A model generated the notes under the pieces. That model was not told the origin of the DNA. It did not search any database and saw only the letters and a list, made by a program, of their open reading frames with translations. Made by a program: the position numbers and the translations under genes. DNA of 64,000 bases from Blastocatellia bacterium. GTDB taxonomy: Bacteria; Acidobacteriota; Blastocatellia; Pyrinomonadales; Pyrinomonadaceae. Location: NCBI GenBank assembly GCA_003168335.1, contig PMSM01000009.1, positions 62,001 through 126,000 of the forward strand. The letters are read 5' to 3'. Numbering within the stretch: position 1 is the stretch's first letter; each line of letters opens with the position of its first letter. This document shows positions 56,101 through 64,000 of this stretch, one piece after another.

Positions 56101-56909
56101 TTGCGCACTACGAGCATATTGAAGTCGTGCCGCTGCTGGACGAACAGGCCACGAAAGTAAATATTCTAAGGGCACTAAAACGGCTCGCCGGAACCGAAGG
56201 AACCGCGGCCCCGGACGCGCCTGCGGCACTCGAAAAGCTGAAGGCTACTCAGCCGGAAGATGCAGTCTTCATCTACTTCGCGGGGCACGGAACCGCTCAG
56301 GGGCAGCGGTTTTATCTATTGCCGCACGACCTGGGCTACGCGGGTGAGCGAACCGCGCTTGATGCCGCAGGTTTGCAAACTATCCTCGAACATGGCATCT
56401 CGGATGAGGAGTTAGAGCGGGCGGTTGAGGGAATCGATGCGGACAAATTTCTGATGGTCATCGATGCTTGCAATTCCGGGCAGGCACTGGAAGCCGAGGA
56501 GCGGCGGCGCGGTCCGATGAACTCAAAGGGTTTGGCACAACTGGCTTACGAGAAGGGGATGTACATCCTGACGGCGGCGCAGAGTTATCAGGCGGCACAG
56601 GAGGCATCAACACTGGGTCACGGGCTGTTGACCTACGCGCTCGTCGAGGAAGGACTGAAGCAGGCTGCGGCAGATAGTGATCCCAAAGACGGTGAAGTAT
56701 CGGTGCGTGAATGGTTCGACTATGCGAGCACGCGCGTGCCCAACATGCAACTCGAGAAAATGAAGGCGGCACGTGGCGTGGGCCTCAATCTTTCCTTCGT
56801 CGAAGGCGAAAAACGCGTTCCAGACTCGGAGCGGCGCGTTACACAGACACCGCGAGTCTTTTACCGACGCGAATCAGAAGGACGGCCACTAATCGTTGCA
56901 AAACGATGA
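53154..56909 (+). CDS. Secreted WD40-repeat protein with C-terminal caspase (C14) domain
   Basis: 1251 residues. The ATG at 53154 has an AGGAGA ribosome site. A basic N-terminus leads to a hydrophobic segment (about 32-50) ending GLAQS, so export is likely. Residues about 80-760 hold WD40 repeats, for example NRWLASGGKDNVIKIWDLAN and GRFLVTATDNNAGAAMKLWD. A linker and a beta domain (about 790-940) follow. The caspase-like domain begins at YILAIGVNAYSN (about 944), with catalytic His1045 (FAGHGT) and Cys1106 (VIDACNSGQ) intact. Known relatives are Arg/Lys-specific or Asp-specific cysteine peptidases; the specificity here is not readable. The next gene is a giant adhesin and the previous a protease inhibitor, but functional linkage is unproven. 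Confidence 0.92.
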   Translation: MVRTSRSTSNDSADKQVALDVSLLALRRRRTISAVILLLSVICAPVRGLAQSKEPSRGIGIQPGPTPTPASATPATPGDKPELILQTGHTRSANAVAFSPDNRWLASGGKDNVIKIWDLANGNVLRTLYGHTSNVNALAVSPDGKLLASGSGDINDQRDLGTFTLGGVVGGAEDNTVRIWSVQTGQQLQVLRGHELPVGAVAFSNDGHSLTSVGGDAVKVWDVSAGTELRSQKTQYGKSGMEKLNSMPSFSLMGGGDKQQKQEAQRLKNFKMSASKIAVSSNGQLAAVGQPDKAIKIYDAQGGRELRDLALKAIPEAENSSLAFSADARLVAFAKASETVSVQEAATGRELYSINTGFSKTPQRVQFSADGRFLVTATDNNAGAAMKLWDATTGQLIRELKTSGEALMSVRVISFNRDGNLIAVVAAGAKAIRVIESATGHESRILQTGTTDEVGRAEQAAFIKAIDPKTMATLQKRDITTPEQIIEAVEAMGTISSEKLQAGGAVSFSPDGHFLISSHVLLKTLATEVWDTTAGTLVRGNDDDALRDRGKPFFSPDGRFRAAPFFPMKDFYNPSAGEVLNPFNLNVYKDVYKQKIDLYDGKSDQRLRELDGGKAPQVGIVPAAGFSFDGKLMAMTGFEKKERSVLVYETESGRKVNSFQINDTEQSGAVTTLCLSADARLLAAGYATKIDIFEVASGKTVRTLPHAGRIVSLSFSPDGRVLVALGENNDKYIWDASSGEQLATLVNLGGALNSRGSDWLVVTPDGLFDGSPAAWKQILWRFGGNTFDIMPAETFFNEFYYPGLLAEVMAGKKPRAPKNISQLDRRQPELRFMTQGGQVGAASTESTSERNLLVKIEVTEKPADKDHAAGSGARDVRLFRNGALVKVWRGDVLKGQTATTLETNITIVAGENRLAAYAFNRDNVKSKDASFSLTGADSLKRPGTAYILAIGVNAYSNTQYNLKYAVADATAFGEEVRHQQQQIAHYEHIEVVPLLDEQATKVNILRALKRLAGTEGTAAPDAPAALEKLKATQPEDAVFIYFAGHGTAQGQRFYLLPHDLGYAGERTALDAAGLQTILEHGISDEELERAVEGIDADKFLMVIDACNSGQALEAEERRRGPMNSKGLAQLAYEKGMYILTAAQSYQAAQEASTLGHGLLTYALVEEGLKQAAADSDPKDGEVSVREWFDYASTRVPNMQLEKMKAARGVGLNLSFVEGEKRVPDSERRVTQTPRVFYRRESEGRPLIVAKR

Positions 56910-56964
56910 GAAGATGAGTTCTCGGAGAACTCAAACGCGACGCCAGGGAAAAGTTGGCGCTTAG

Positions 56965-57462
56965 ATGGCGCGCAAGTTGACAACGCACATCTACGCCAAC
57001 ATATCGTCTGGTATGCGGCAAATTCCAACTGACACTTCCGACATGTCAGACGACACGTGCCGTAAATCAACTGGTACGCCACGGATACCGTTCGACATGC
57101 GCCGCAGGTCAGACGGCACGTGGCACATGTCATCTAACACGCGGCACATGTCATCTAACACGCGGCACATGTCATCTAACACGCGGCACATGTCATCTAA
57201 CACGTGGCATATGTCATCTGACACGCGGCACATGTCGTCTGACACGCGGCAACCATTGTCTGACACCCGGCAACTATTGTCTGACATTTGGCACATATCG
57301 TCTGACATACGTGCCGTGTCAACTGACATTCGCAAAAGGTTAGCTGAGATTGTCCGACTTCCATTCATTCCAGGGTTTTCTGCCCCGTTACCCACTATCG
57401 CAATTTGTGTTGACGGGTTTGCGGAACGTGTACTACTCTGTCCGTCATATTTTGACTCGTAG
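56965..57462 (+). CDS. Possible repeat protein encoded by the 21-bp array
   Basis: This plus-strand frame of 165 residues covers the 21-bp repeat and reads heptads such as HMSSNTR, with Asp/Ser/Thr/Arg in the flanking units. The minus strand is also open over the same array (56991-57395, heptads like RVLDDMC), as expected for a 21-bp repeat without stops. There is no clear ribosome site, and no known domain. It may well be non-coding. Confidence 0.25.
   Translation: MARKLTTHIYANISSGMRQIPTDTSDMSDDTCRKSTGTPRIPFDMRRRSDGTWHMSSNTRHMSSNTRHMSSNTRHMSSNTWHMSSDTRHMSSDTRQPLSDTRQLLSDIWHISSDIRAVSTDIRKRLAEIVRLPFIPGFSAPLPTIAICVDGFAERVLLCPSYFDS
56996..57352. repeat. Tandem array of seventeen 21-bp units
   Basis: Seventeen units in perfect 21-bp phase, with no insertion or deletion. 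The central four (57122-57205) are nearly identical: each starts GGCACATGTC and ends ATCTAACACGC or ...CGT. Outer units drift but keep TGTC-N3-TGACA-like elements, as in 57206-57310. The array sits in the gap between the caspase and the giant adhesin gene. A period of 21 bp is two turns of B-DNA, so it could present binding sites on one face, or encode a heptad-repeat protein. Confidence 0.9.
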
Positions 57463-57549
57463 TCATCTTTCCTGCTGGGCCGATTGATTCAAAGTAGAAT
57501 TACCATTCGCTGCTGATAACTGAAGTCTGCACTCGAGGTACCAATAGTT

Positions 57550-60500
57550 TTGAAGCAATTCCTCCACCCCTCGCCCGGAGTCCTGAGAGCTTTTGTTGCC
57601 TGCTTACTCTCTTTCACGATTCTGATCACACCTATTGCGGCCGTGGCGGCGCCTTCGATCGCCAAAGCATCGACAGTAAAGAATAAGGACGGGGAGAAGC
57701 GCGACCCGGCTAAGTCAGCCGCAGCAGAACTATTCGTTAATCCGCCCAGTGCGATGTTGGCTTCGGCGTTGCCTGGTCCGCAACCGCAACCGCAACCGGC
57801 TCCCGAACCGCTGACGCCAACGCCTCCACCGCCCGCCGCAGTGACGGCCACGATGGCCGGGCTCCTCGTGGATAAGGACGCCGATGCGAAGCTCGATCCG
57901 ACGACCGGAGTTCCGACGACAACTGAAAGGGTCGACTACACCGTTCAACTGAGCAACACCAGCGGAGCGCCGGCCACCGGACTCAACTTCAACGTTCCCT
58001 TAGACTCGCATACGACGCTCGTTCCGGGTTCACTAAACAGCACTCCCATTGCGTTTGACCAGAATGGCCTCAACGGCACAGTCGCAGTAACAACGAACGA
58101 GGACACGCCGGTTAGCATCACCATATCTGGTCAGGATCCTGATGGCAGCAATCTAACCTTCAACAACATCAGCTCACCGGCAAGCGGGGCGCTCGGAAGT
58201 TTCAGTGCTCCCAGTTGCACGGTGGGGGGCGTATGCTCAAGCACCGCGACCTACACCCCGAACGCCAACTACAACGGGCCGGACAGTTTTACCTTCAAGG
58301 TCAACGACGGAACGGCAAATTCCAATCAGTCAGGAGCAGTCTCGATCACCGTGAACGCCGTCAACGACGCGCCGACGTTTAGCGGGAGCGGCAATCCGGG
58401 GGCAGTAAACGAAGATGCCGGAGCCCAGTCGGTGGCGAACTTTCGTACCAGCATCAGCCCGGGGCCGGCTAACGAATCGGGACAAACCGTTAGTTTTGTC
58501 ATCACCGGCAACACGAATCCAAGTCTCTTCTCGTCCGCGCCGGCGCTCAACGTCAGCGGGACAAATGCCACGCTCACATACACCTCGGCCGCGAACCAGA
58601 ACGGCACGGCGACGATCACCTATCACGCGCACGACACCGGGGGCACAGCGAACGGCGGCGTCGATAACTCTGCCGATGCGACTTTCGTTATCACGGTTAA
58701 CGCGGTGAATGATCCGCCGGTGGTAGTTGCGCCCGCGGCCTTCGCGGTCCAGGCCAACATGAAGAGGACCGGACTCACCGGTTTGCTCGGCAATGTGAAT
58801 GACAATGCCGACAATGGAGTGAATGGATGCAGCTCAACTACCTTTACGGTCACGAGCGGCAGCATCAGCGCGACGACTCCCGCCGGTGGCACGATTTCTA
58901 ACGTGAACTTGAGCACCGGCACTTTTGATTTCGATCCGCCGCCTGGTGTCACCGGTGATGTGACCTTCACCTATACAGTGAGTGACACTGGCTGCGGTTC
59001 GGGCACACCAGCCATCAGCACTCCGGCAACAACCGTTCATGTCACCGTCAGCGGCCCGGTGATCTGGTTTGTGAATCCTGCTGCGGGCAGCAACGGGACT
59101 GGCACGCTGAATAGTCCATTCAACCTCCTGGCTTCAGCGAACACTGCCATGGGTCTCAACGCCGGCCAGCGAATCTTTGTCTATTCAGGGACCACGACAT
59201 CTACCGTCGGGGTGACACTTACTACGTCGCAGTGGCTGGTCGGGCAGGGAGCCACTGATAGTAATGACAATGGCACGACGACCTTTGACACAGTGATGGG
59301 AATCTCGCCGCCCGCGAACACCATCGCGCGGCCGTCGGTTAGAGGAACGAAGCCGACAATCCAGGGCCGGGTCCAGATGAACGCCAGTAACACTCGCGTT
59401 CAGGGCATTGCCATCGCGCCACCGGCAGGCACACAGGGCTTGACGGGCACCAGCGCCTCCGCGATGACTGGCATGCAGGTGGGTGTGTCGGCAACTAAGA
59501 GCGATGTCACGGTCAGCACGACAGGCGTAAGCGGAACCAACGCCATGGGCGTGAGTCTGAACAATGCGGGCGGGGTGTTTTCGTTAATAAGCGTCAACGT
59601 CAATCAGGACGCGGTTCCTAACAAGCCTGCGGGGGGCATCGCACTAACCAGCACTACCGGCAGTTTCACCGTCCTGGGCGATGGCTCGACTGCCGGCAGC
59701 GGTGGAACGATTCAGAAGACAACTGGCAACGCCATCGATATGACGAACACTGGGGTCGTCAGTCTCTCCTGGATGATCGTCCAGAACAGCACGCACCTGG
59801 GCATCAACGGAACAACACTAGGCGGTTTCACGCTCAGCAATTGCTCAGTGCTCAACAACGGCACCGTGGCGAACGTAGACCATGGTGTCAAACTTCTTGA
59901 CGTCAGCGGTACCGCGACGTTCACCAACGACACGGTGACGGGTAACCACGTCACAAACCTGTTTTTCGGGGGGACCGTCAGCTCAACCACCGTCACGAAT
60001 TTGCTAACGGTAAGCGGTGGCACTTACGGCAGCAGCGCCACCAACAGCGGAATCCAGGTGGGCATGACGCATACGTCCACTTTGAAAACAGCGACCTTCA
60101 CAAACGTAACGTTCTCAAGCAACGCCTCTACAGGTCTGCAGGTACAGTCCAACGACAACTCGATTGTCGGAGATGGAGTAGGCACGCCCGGCACTGGGAC
60201 TGTAACGGTAAGCGGCTGCACCTTCACCAACAACGCCGGCAACACGGCGATCGACATCGATCAGGGCGGGGGCAACGGTGCGGGCCAGATGTACGCTCGC
60301 ATTATGAACAACTTGACGATTACTGGAAACGGCGGTCCGGCCATCAATGTCTTCGAATCGTCGAGTGCGACTGGTGGAACGATGAAGGTTCGTATCGACG
60401 GCAACCACGTCGGGAACGCAGCCGTGAGCGGCTCGGGGACGACTCTCGATTCGGGTATCCGAGTAAGCCTGCAGGGCAAGACGACCAGCACCGTGACCCT

Positions 60501-63500
60501 CGTCAACAACATCGTCAGGCAGACCCCGGGCTCGCGCGGTATCGACGTGGAGGCCCGCGGCCCAACGGTGGGTTCTCAGCCGACGACCGTCGCCGACGTC
60601 GTGATCACCGGGAACGACGTCGACACCAACGATGAGAACAATCCTAGCGGATCGCTTGATGCGATCTATGTAGCAGCTGACGATCAGGGCTCTCCGGCGC
60701 AGATCAACGCGGAGATCCACAATAACACAATACCCTCCGCCACTGGGGCTCATGGCTGTTTCGACTGGCCGACGTTCGACGGCAATGCGCCATGGCTCTA
60801 CTACAGAATTGCCACGTCCGGTGGAGTGGCGAAGCTCTTCAACCACGCCGGACATGCCAACGCGAATGCCGAGATCTCAGCCACCCAAACTCTCGGCACT
60901 GCAGGTGCTGACATTACCAACTTTGGTGGCGTGCAGCTTACTGCGGTTGCCGTCAACTCGGTGGCGCGGCTCATCACGCCCGACCGCCCATCGAACGCTC
61001 CGAATGTTTTGGCCCTGCTGACGAGGTTCGACTCTCGTCAGTTGTCACGAAGTGGCGAATCGTCCGATAGCAAGTCTGATTTTGAGTGCATCAATAATAT
61101 TACGCCATCTATCTCTCCTGTACTGACCGTCGACAAGGCTTTCTCATCGCAGATCGTCGCCGGAGTGCACGGCGTGCGCGAAAGTTCTGAGTTCCGCGTT
61201 AAGACAGAAGAAACTAACCGGAAGGTCGAATTGATTCGACCCGTTCAGGGTCGTGAGGCATTTATCGATCGCCTTCCGGTGGCGTTGCCACCGGCTATTG
61301 AATCTAACGCCTTCGGCGTGAGCGATCGGGGCAGTAGCCCGACCGTCAGGGAGGGCGTTGAGCCGCAGAGCGGCGCAATGTTTATAGCCAGTGAAGCGCA
61401 AAAGAACTCCCAGCTCCGTAGGAGCGAAATATTCCCGGCGACGGATACGAACATCGCGCTCCTACGGAGCGCTGGAACCGAGTTGGGTGCGCCGGTCTAT
61501 AAACATTCCGTCCCTACGGGACGAAGAGAACTGAGATCAGAGGTCGGAGATCGGAATTCAGAGATCAGACTGAATCACGCTCGGCGCACTCCGAAGACCA
61601 TCAGCAGCGCGACGACGAATGCAGCCGTCGCGCCGATGATGTTGATGTCTCCCCCGCCGGGCACTTTCCCGGTCAACGGAACGGGTTCGGGCTTCAGCAT
61701 GCCCAACGGCAAGACGATCACGATCACCTTCAGCGTGACGCTCAATAATCCGCCCAACCTGGCCGGCGTGGTGCCGCCGAGAGTCTCGCAGCAAGGCACG
61801 CTCTCGGGTGCCTTCTCCGGCAATCCGATCGTGACCGACGATCCCAACACTGGAGCGGCAAACGATGCGACGGTGACGCTGGTTGACCTGCCAGATACGA
61901 CGACTACGGTCAGCTCGTCTCAGAATCCGTCATTCGTCGGCCAGAACGTGAAGTTCACGGCCACGGTCAGTTCCCCGGGTGGCGTGCCGACCGGCTCTGT
62001 GCAATTCAGGGACGGACCAACGCTCACCGGCACGGCTCTGGGCGCGCCGATCACGCTCACCACCGGTGTAGGTTGTCCGGTGGGAAGTGCGTGTGCGACC
62101 ACGCCGAACATTTCCAGTCTGACCTCCGGCAATCACACAATCACGGCAGACTACACAAATGCGGACGGCAATTTTGATTCGGGTACAGGTAAGCTGTTGC
62201 CCGATCCACCGGGCCAGACAGTCAACAACAAGACAGCGCCGACGACGACGGTCCTTTCGTCACTTAATCCATCGAATGTTGGCGACGCGGTAACTTTCAC
62301 GGCCCAGGTCAACTCGGCGTTGGCCACGGGCACGGTGCAATTCTGGGATGGGCTATCCGGTACGGGTACGCCTTTAGGTTCGCCGGTGACGTTAACGACC
62401 GGCGGCAGTTGTCCGGGAGCATGCGCCAGCACTGCGGCAATTTCCAATCTTACGGCGGGCACGCACACAATCACCGCGGATTACAGCGGCGATGTGCAGT
62501 TCAACGCGAGCACCGGTACCCTGTCTGGCGGCCAGGTAGTCAACAAGAAGGCCACCACGACTACGGTGAGCTCGGCGCCGAATCCGTCTAACCTCGGACA
62601 GGCGGTGACCTTCACGGCCCACGTCTCGGGTGCTGGTGGAACTCCGACTGGTACAGTCCAGTTTTGGGACGGCGCATCGGGAAGCACGGCTCTGGGCACA
62701 CCACAAACTGTGAATGGCAGTGGCAACGCGACTTTCGTGACCTCTTCGCTCAGTGCCGGCACGCACAATCCGATCACGGCCGACTACAGCGGCGATTCCC
62801 AGTTTGCCGCGAGTTCCGGCACAGAGGGCGGCGGCGGACATGTGGTTAACACGTGCGCGGCTTCGATCGTTGTGGCCAACACAAATGACGCTGGTTCCGG
62901 TTCCCTGCGCGATGCGATCGCCGCGATCTGCGACGGCGGCACGATCACGTTTGACCCGGTGGCGTTCGCTCCGGGCGGAGGTCCTTACACGATTAGCCTT
63001 TTGGATGCGAACGGCGAGTTGCTTGTCGGTAAGAGCATGACCATCACGGGTCCCGGCGCCAGCGTGCTAACGGTTAAGAGAGCCGTCGCCGCGGCGACTA
63101 ACTTCCGCGTGTTCGAGATTGCCTCCAATAGTCCTAATCCACCATTTATCGTCACGATCTCCGGAATGACGATCAGCAATGGAAACCTGGTTGGGAATGC
63201 GGGGCTGGCTGGGTCTCCAACCGGCTCGTCTGGTGGCTCAGTGACGGGCGGCGGCATTTCGAATGACGGCAGTCTCACTTTGCTGAACGTGATCGTGAGC
63301 GGCAATCACATCGCCGGCGGCGTTGGTGGTGCAGGTACCGGCGCAGGTGACAATGGCGGCGGCGGTGGCGACGCGAACGGCGGCGGTATCTTCAATACCG
63401 GCACTTTGGCGCTGACGAACTCGACCGTAAGCGGGAACACGGCGACTGGCGGCAAGGGCGGCAATTCGGACACGGCACCAGGTTCGGGAGGATCTGCCCG

Positions 63501-64000
63501 CGGCGGCGGTGCCTACAACTTTGATCTAACCACGGGTGCGTTGACGATCAAGAATTCGACTCTGGCGACGAACGCGGCGAATGCGGGAGCGGGCGGCGAC
63601 AATACTTTTAGTCCTACTCCAGGCCCCGCGGGCAGTCCGGGAGGATCTGCGGGTGGCGGCGTGTATAGCAGTGGCATTGCACCGGAGACGGCACTGACGA
63701 TCAGCGGCAGTACCTTCAACGGGAACAGCGTCACCGGTCCCTTCGCCGAAGGCGGTGGCATTGACAGTGAAGGCGGCACGCTGACCCTCAACAACAGCAC
63801 CATCAGCGGCAACAGCTCTGATGGGAACGGTGGAGGCTTGCTCAACTGCGGTGCGTCCACGTCGATCCTGACCAGTGTCACGATTACCGGTAACCATGGC
63901 TTTGCTACTAACAATACCGGGACAGTCCTGGGGGGCGCAGGCGGCGGCATTTATGTCATGAGCGCCCCGGTCACCCTAAGCAACACAATCGTGGCCGGCA
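57550..64000 (+). CDS. Giant secreted adhesin-like protein, partial
   Basis: At least 2150 residues, open to the right edge. Start is TTG at 57550, supported by GAGGT at 57535-57539; a TAA at 57517 blocks earlier starts other than CTG at 57520. The signal peptide is VLRAFVACLLSFTILITPIA, then a Pro-rich stretch and a DUF11-like domain (about 97-155). Cadherin- or Ig-like repeats follow (VNAVNDAPTF, VNAVNDPPVV), then a right-handed beta-helix region (about 500-1130). An unusual segment of repeat-derived sequence occupies about 1155-1345. Then come three Ig-like domains of the TTTTVSSSQNPSFVGQ type (61899-62855), and a second beta-helix region opening NTNDAGSGSLRDAI. I checked the frame at several points across the gene and found no stop. 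Likely surface-exposed or secreted; function unknown. Confidence 0.85.
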   Translation, partial: MKQFLHPSPGVLRAFVACLLSFTILITPIAAVAAPSIAKASTVKNKDGEKRDPAKSAAAELFVNPPSAMLASALPGPQPQPQPAPEPLTPTPPPPAAVTATMAGLLVDKDADAKLDPTTGVPTTTERVDYTVQLSNTSGAPATGLNFNVPLDSHTTLVPGSLNSTPIAFDQNGLNGTVAVTTNEDTPVSITISGQDPDGSNLTFNNISSPASGALGSFSAPSCTVGGVCSSTATYTPNANYNGPDSFTFKVNDGTANSNQSGAVSITVNAVNDAPTFSGSGNPGAVNEDAGAQSVANFRTSISPGPANESGQTVSFVITGNTNPSLFSSAPALNVSGTNATLTYTSAANQNGTATITYHAHDTGGTANGGVDNSADATFVITVNAVNDPPVVVAPAAFAVQANMKRTGLTGLLGNVNDNADNGVNGCSSTTFTVTSGSISATTPAGGTISNVNLSTGTFDFDPPPGVTGDVTFTYTVSDTGCGSGTPAISTPATTVHVTVSGPVIWFVNPAAGSNGTGTLNSPFNLLASANTAMGLNAGQRIFVYSGTTTSTVGVTLTTSQWLVGQGATDSNDNGTTTFDTVMGISPPANTIARPSVRGTKPTIQGRVQMNASNTRVQGIAIAPPAGTQGLTGTSASAMTGMQVGVSATKSDVTVSTTGVSGTNAMGVSLNNAGGVFSLISVNVNQDAVPNKPAGGIALTSTTGSFTVLGDGSTAGSGGTIQKTTGNAIDMTNTGVVSLSWMIVQNSTHLGINGTTLGGFTLSNCSVLNNGTVANVDHGVKLLDVSGTATFTNDTVTGNHVTNLFFGGTVSSTTVTNLLTVSGGTYGSSATNSGIQVGMTHTSTLKTATFTNVTFSSNASTGLQVQSNDNSIVGDGVGTPGTGTVTVSGCTFTNNAGNTAIDIDQGGGNGAGQMYARIMNNLTITGNGGPAINVFESSSATGGTMKVRIDGNHVGNAAVSGSGTTLDSGIRVSLQGKTTSTVTLVNNIVRQTPGSRGIDVEARGPTVGSQPTTVADVVITGNDVDTNDENNPSGSLDAIYVAADDQGSPAQINAEIHNNTIPSATGAHGCFDWPTFDGNAPWLYYRIATSGGVAKLFNHAGHANANAEISATQTLGTAGADITNFGGVQLTAVAVNSVARLITPDRPSNAPNVLALLTRFDSRQLSRSGESSDSKSDFECINNITPSISPVLTVDKAFSSQIVAGVHGVRESSEFRVKTEETNRKVELIRPVQGREAFIDRLPVALPPAIESNAFGVSDRGSSPTVREGVEPQSGAMFIASEAQKNSQLRRSEIFPATDTNIALLRSAGTELGAPVYKHSVPTGRRELRSEVGDRNSEIRLNHARRTPKTISSATTNAAVAPMMLMSPPPGTFPVNGTGSGFSMPNGKTITITFSVTLNNPPNLAGVVPPRVSQQGTLSGAFSGNPIVTDDPNTGAANDATVTLVDLPDTTTTVSSSQNPSFVGQNVKFTATVSSPGGVPTGSVQFRDGPTLTGTALGAPITLTTGVGCPVGSACATTPNISSLTSGNHTITADYTNADGNFDSGTGKLLPDPPGQTVNNKTAPTTTVLSSLNPSNVGDAVTFTAQVNSALATGTVQFWDGLSGTGTPLGSPVTLTTGGSCPGACASTAAISNLTAGTHTITADYSGDVQFNASTGTLSGGQVVNKKATTTTVSSAPNPSNLGQAVTFTAHVSGAGGTPTGTVQFWDGASGSTALGTPQTVNGSGNATFVTSSLSAGTHNPITADYSGDSQFAASSGTEGGGGHVVNTCAASIVVANTNDAGSGSLRDAIAAICDGGTITFDPVAFAPGGGPYTISLLDANGELLVGKSMTITGPGASVLTVKRAVAAATNFRVFEIASNSPNPPFIVTISGMTISNGNLVGNAGLAGSPTGSSGGSVTGGGISNDGSLTLLNVIVSGNHIAGGVGGAGTGAGDNGGGGGDANGGGIFNTGTLALTNSTVSGNTATGGKGGNSDTAPGSGGSARGGGAYNFDLTTGALTIKNSTLATNAANAGAGGDNTFSPTPGPAGSPGGSAGGGVYSSGIAPETALTISGSTFNGNSVTGPFAEGGGIDSEGGTLTLNNSTISGNSSDGNGGGLLNCGASTSILTSVTITGNHGFATNNTGTVLGGAGGGIYVMSAPVTLSNTIVAG
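61329..61358. repeat. 30-bp dispersed repeat inside the giant gene
   Basis: Plus-strand copy of the 30-mer found on the minus strand at 47686-47715, with 28 of 30 identical bases. It encodes about GSSPTVREGV here. It lies 19 bases before the 131-bp inverted-repeat element at 61377-61507. Confidence 0.7.
61377..61507. repeat. Nested inverted-repeat element read in frame by the giant gene
   Basis: Outer arms AATGTTTATAGCC (61377-61389) and GGTCTATAAACATT (61494-61507), inner perfect 14-bp arms GCTCCGTAGGAGCG (61413-61426) and CGCTCCTACGGAGC (61457-61470). These nested stems are typical of intergenic miniature elements rather than adhesin coding sequence, yet the frame stays open through all 131 bp. 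It encodes about MFIASEAQKNSQLRRSEIF and ALLRSAGTELG. Confidence 0.78.

Noticed and set aside
56996-57352. CRISPR array
   Set aside because: The 21-bp units abut with no spacers and no cas genes are near, so it is a simple tandem repeat.
57489-63950. Many long minus-strand open frames (for example 58623-58970, 60115-60855, 62392-62841) opposite the giant gene
   Set aside because: They are antisense shadows of a Thr/Gly/Ser-rich coding frame, lack ribosome sites and known domains, and the plus frame is continuous with a signal peptide and clear domains.

Overview
The window (about 57% GC by eye) looks like chromosome from a soil- or sediment-type Acidobacteriota, most likely class Blastocatellia. 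That placement is inferred from gene content and from the many short intergenic inverted repeats; no rRNA or other taxonomic marker is present. I saw no tRNA, rRNA, CRISPR array, transposase or phage gene.

Layout. (1) 1-8914, minus strand: a respiratory block running Rieske protein, b6-type cytochrome b, subunit IV-like protein, a large octaheme cytochrome c, a cupredoxin lipoprotein, then ctaA and ctaB for heme A. It probably leads into terminal oxidase genes beyond the left edge. (2) 9207-14651: a glutaredoxin-like protein, a BchH-type chelatase split into two genes that lie in the reverse of their domain order, and a toxin-antitoxin pair. (3) 14705-21625, plus strand: a complete system I cytochrome c maturation operon, ccmABCDEFGHI, followed by small DUF1059 and TPR proteins. 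(4) 22277-31924: mixed genes, including a diheme cytochrome, a membrane protein, a GNAT acetyltransferase, a B12-binding radical SAM protein, an SDR reductase and several secreted proteins of unknown role. (5) 31939-44294, minus strand: a second Rieske/cytochrome b cluster with its own octaheme and monoheme cytochromes, an Fe-S flavoprotein related to GltD, a cupredoxin, an outer-membrane porin with one N-terminal heme site, and a sigma-54 two-component system. (6) 45348-64000: a cation efflux protein, a 2010-residue alpha-2-macroglobulin, a secreted WD40-caspase protein, a 21-bp tandem repeat and a giant adhesin-like gene that runs off the right edge.

How it fits together. Most of the window serves c-type cytochrome respiration. 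The ccm operon attaches heme to the many CXXCH proteins. Complex 1 with CtaA/CtaB looks like the standard quinol-to-oxidase route. The cluster in region 5 could be a regulated route linking the outer surface (porin-cytochrome), the periplasm (cupredoxin, cytochromes), the quinone pool (Rieske/cyt b) and NAD(P)H (flavoprotein). This is the best candidate for an undescribed system here, but electron donor and direction are inference.

A second theme is short repeats. At least seven kinds of inverted or dispersed repeat sit at or just after stop codons. Some have entered reading frames without breaking them (bchH N-half, the diheme cytochrome, the macroglobulin, the giant adhesin).
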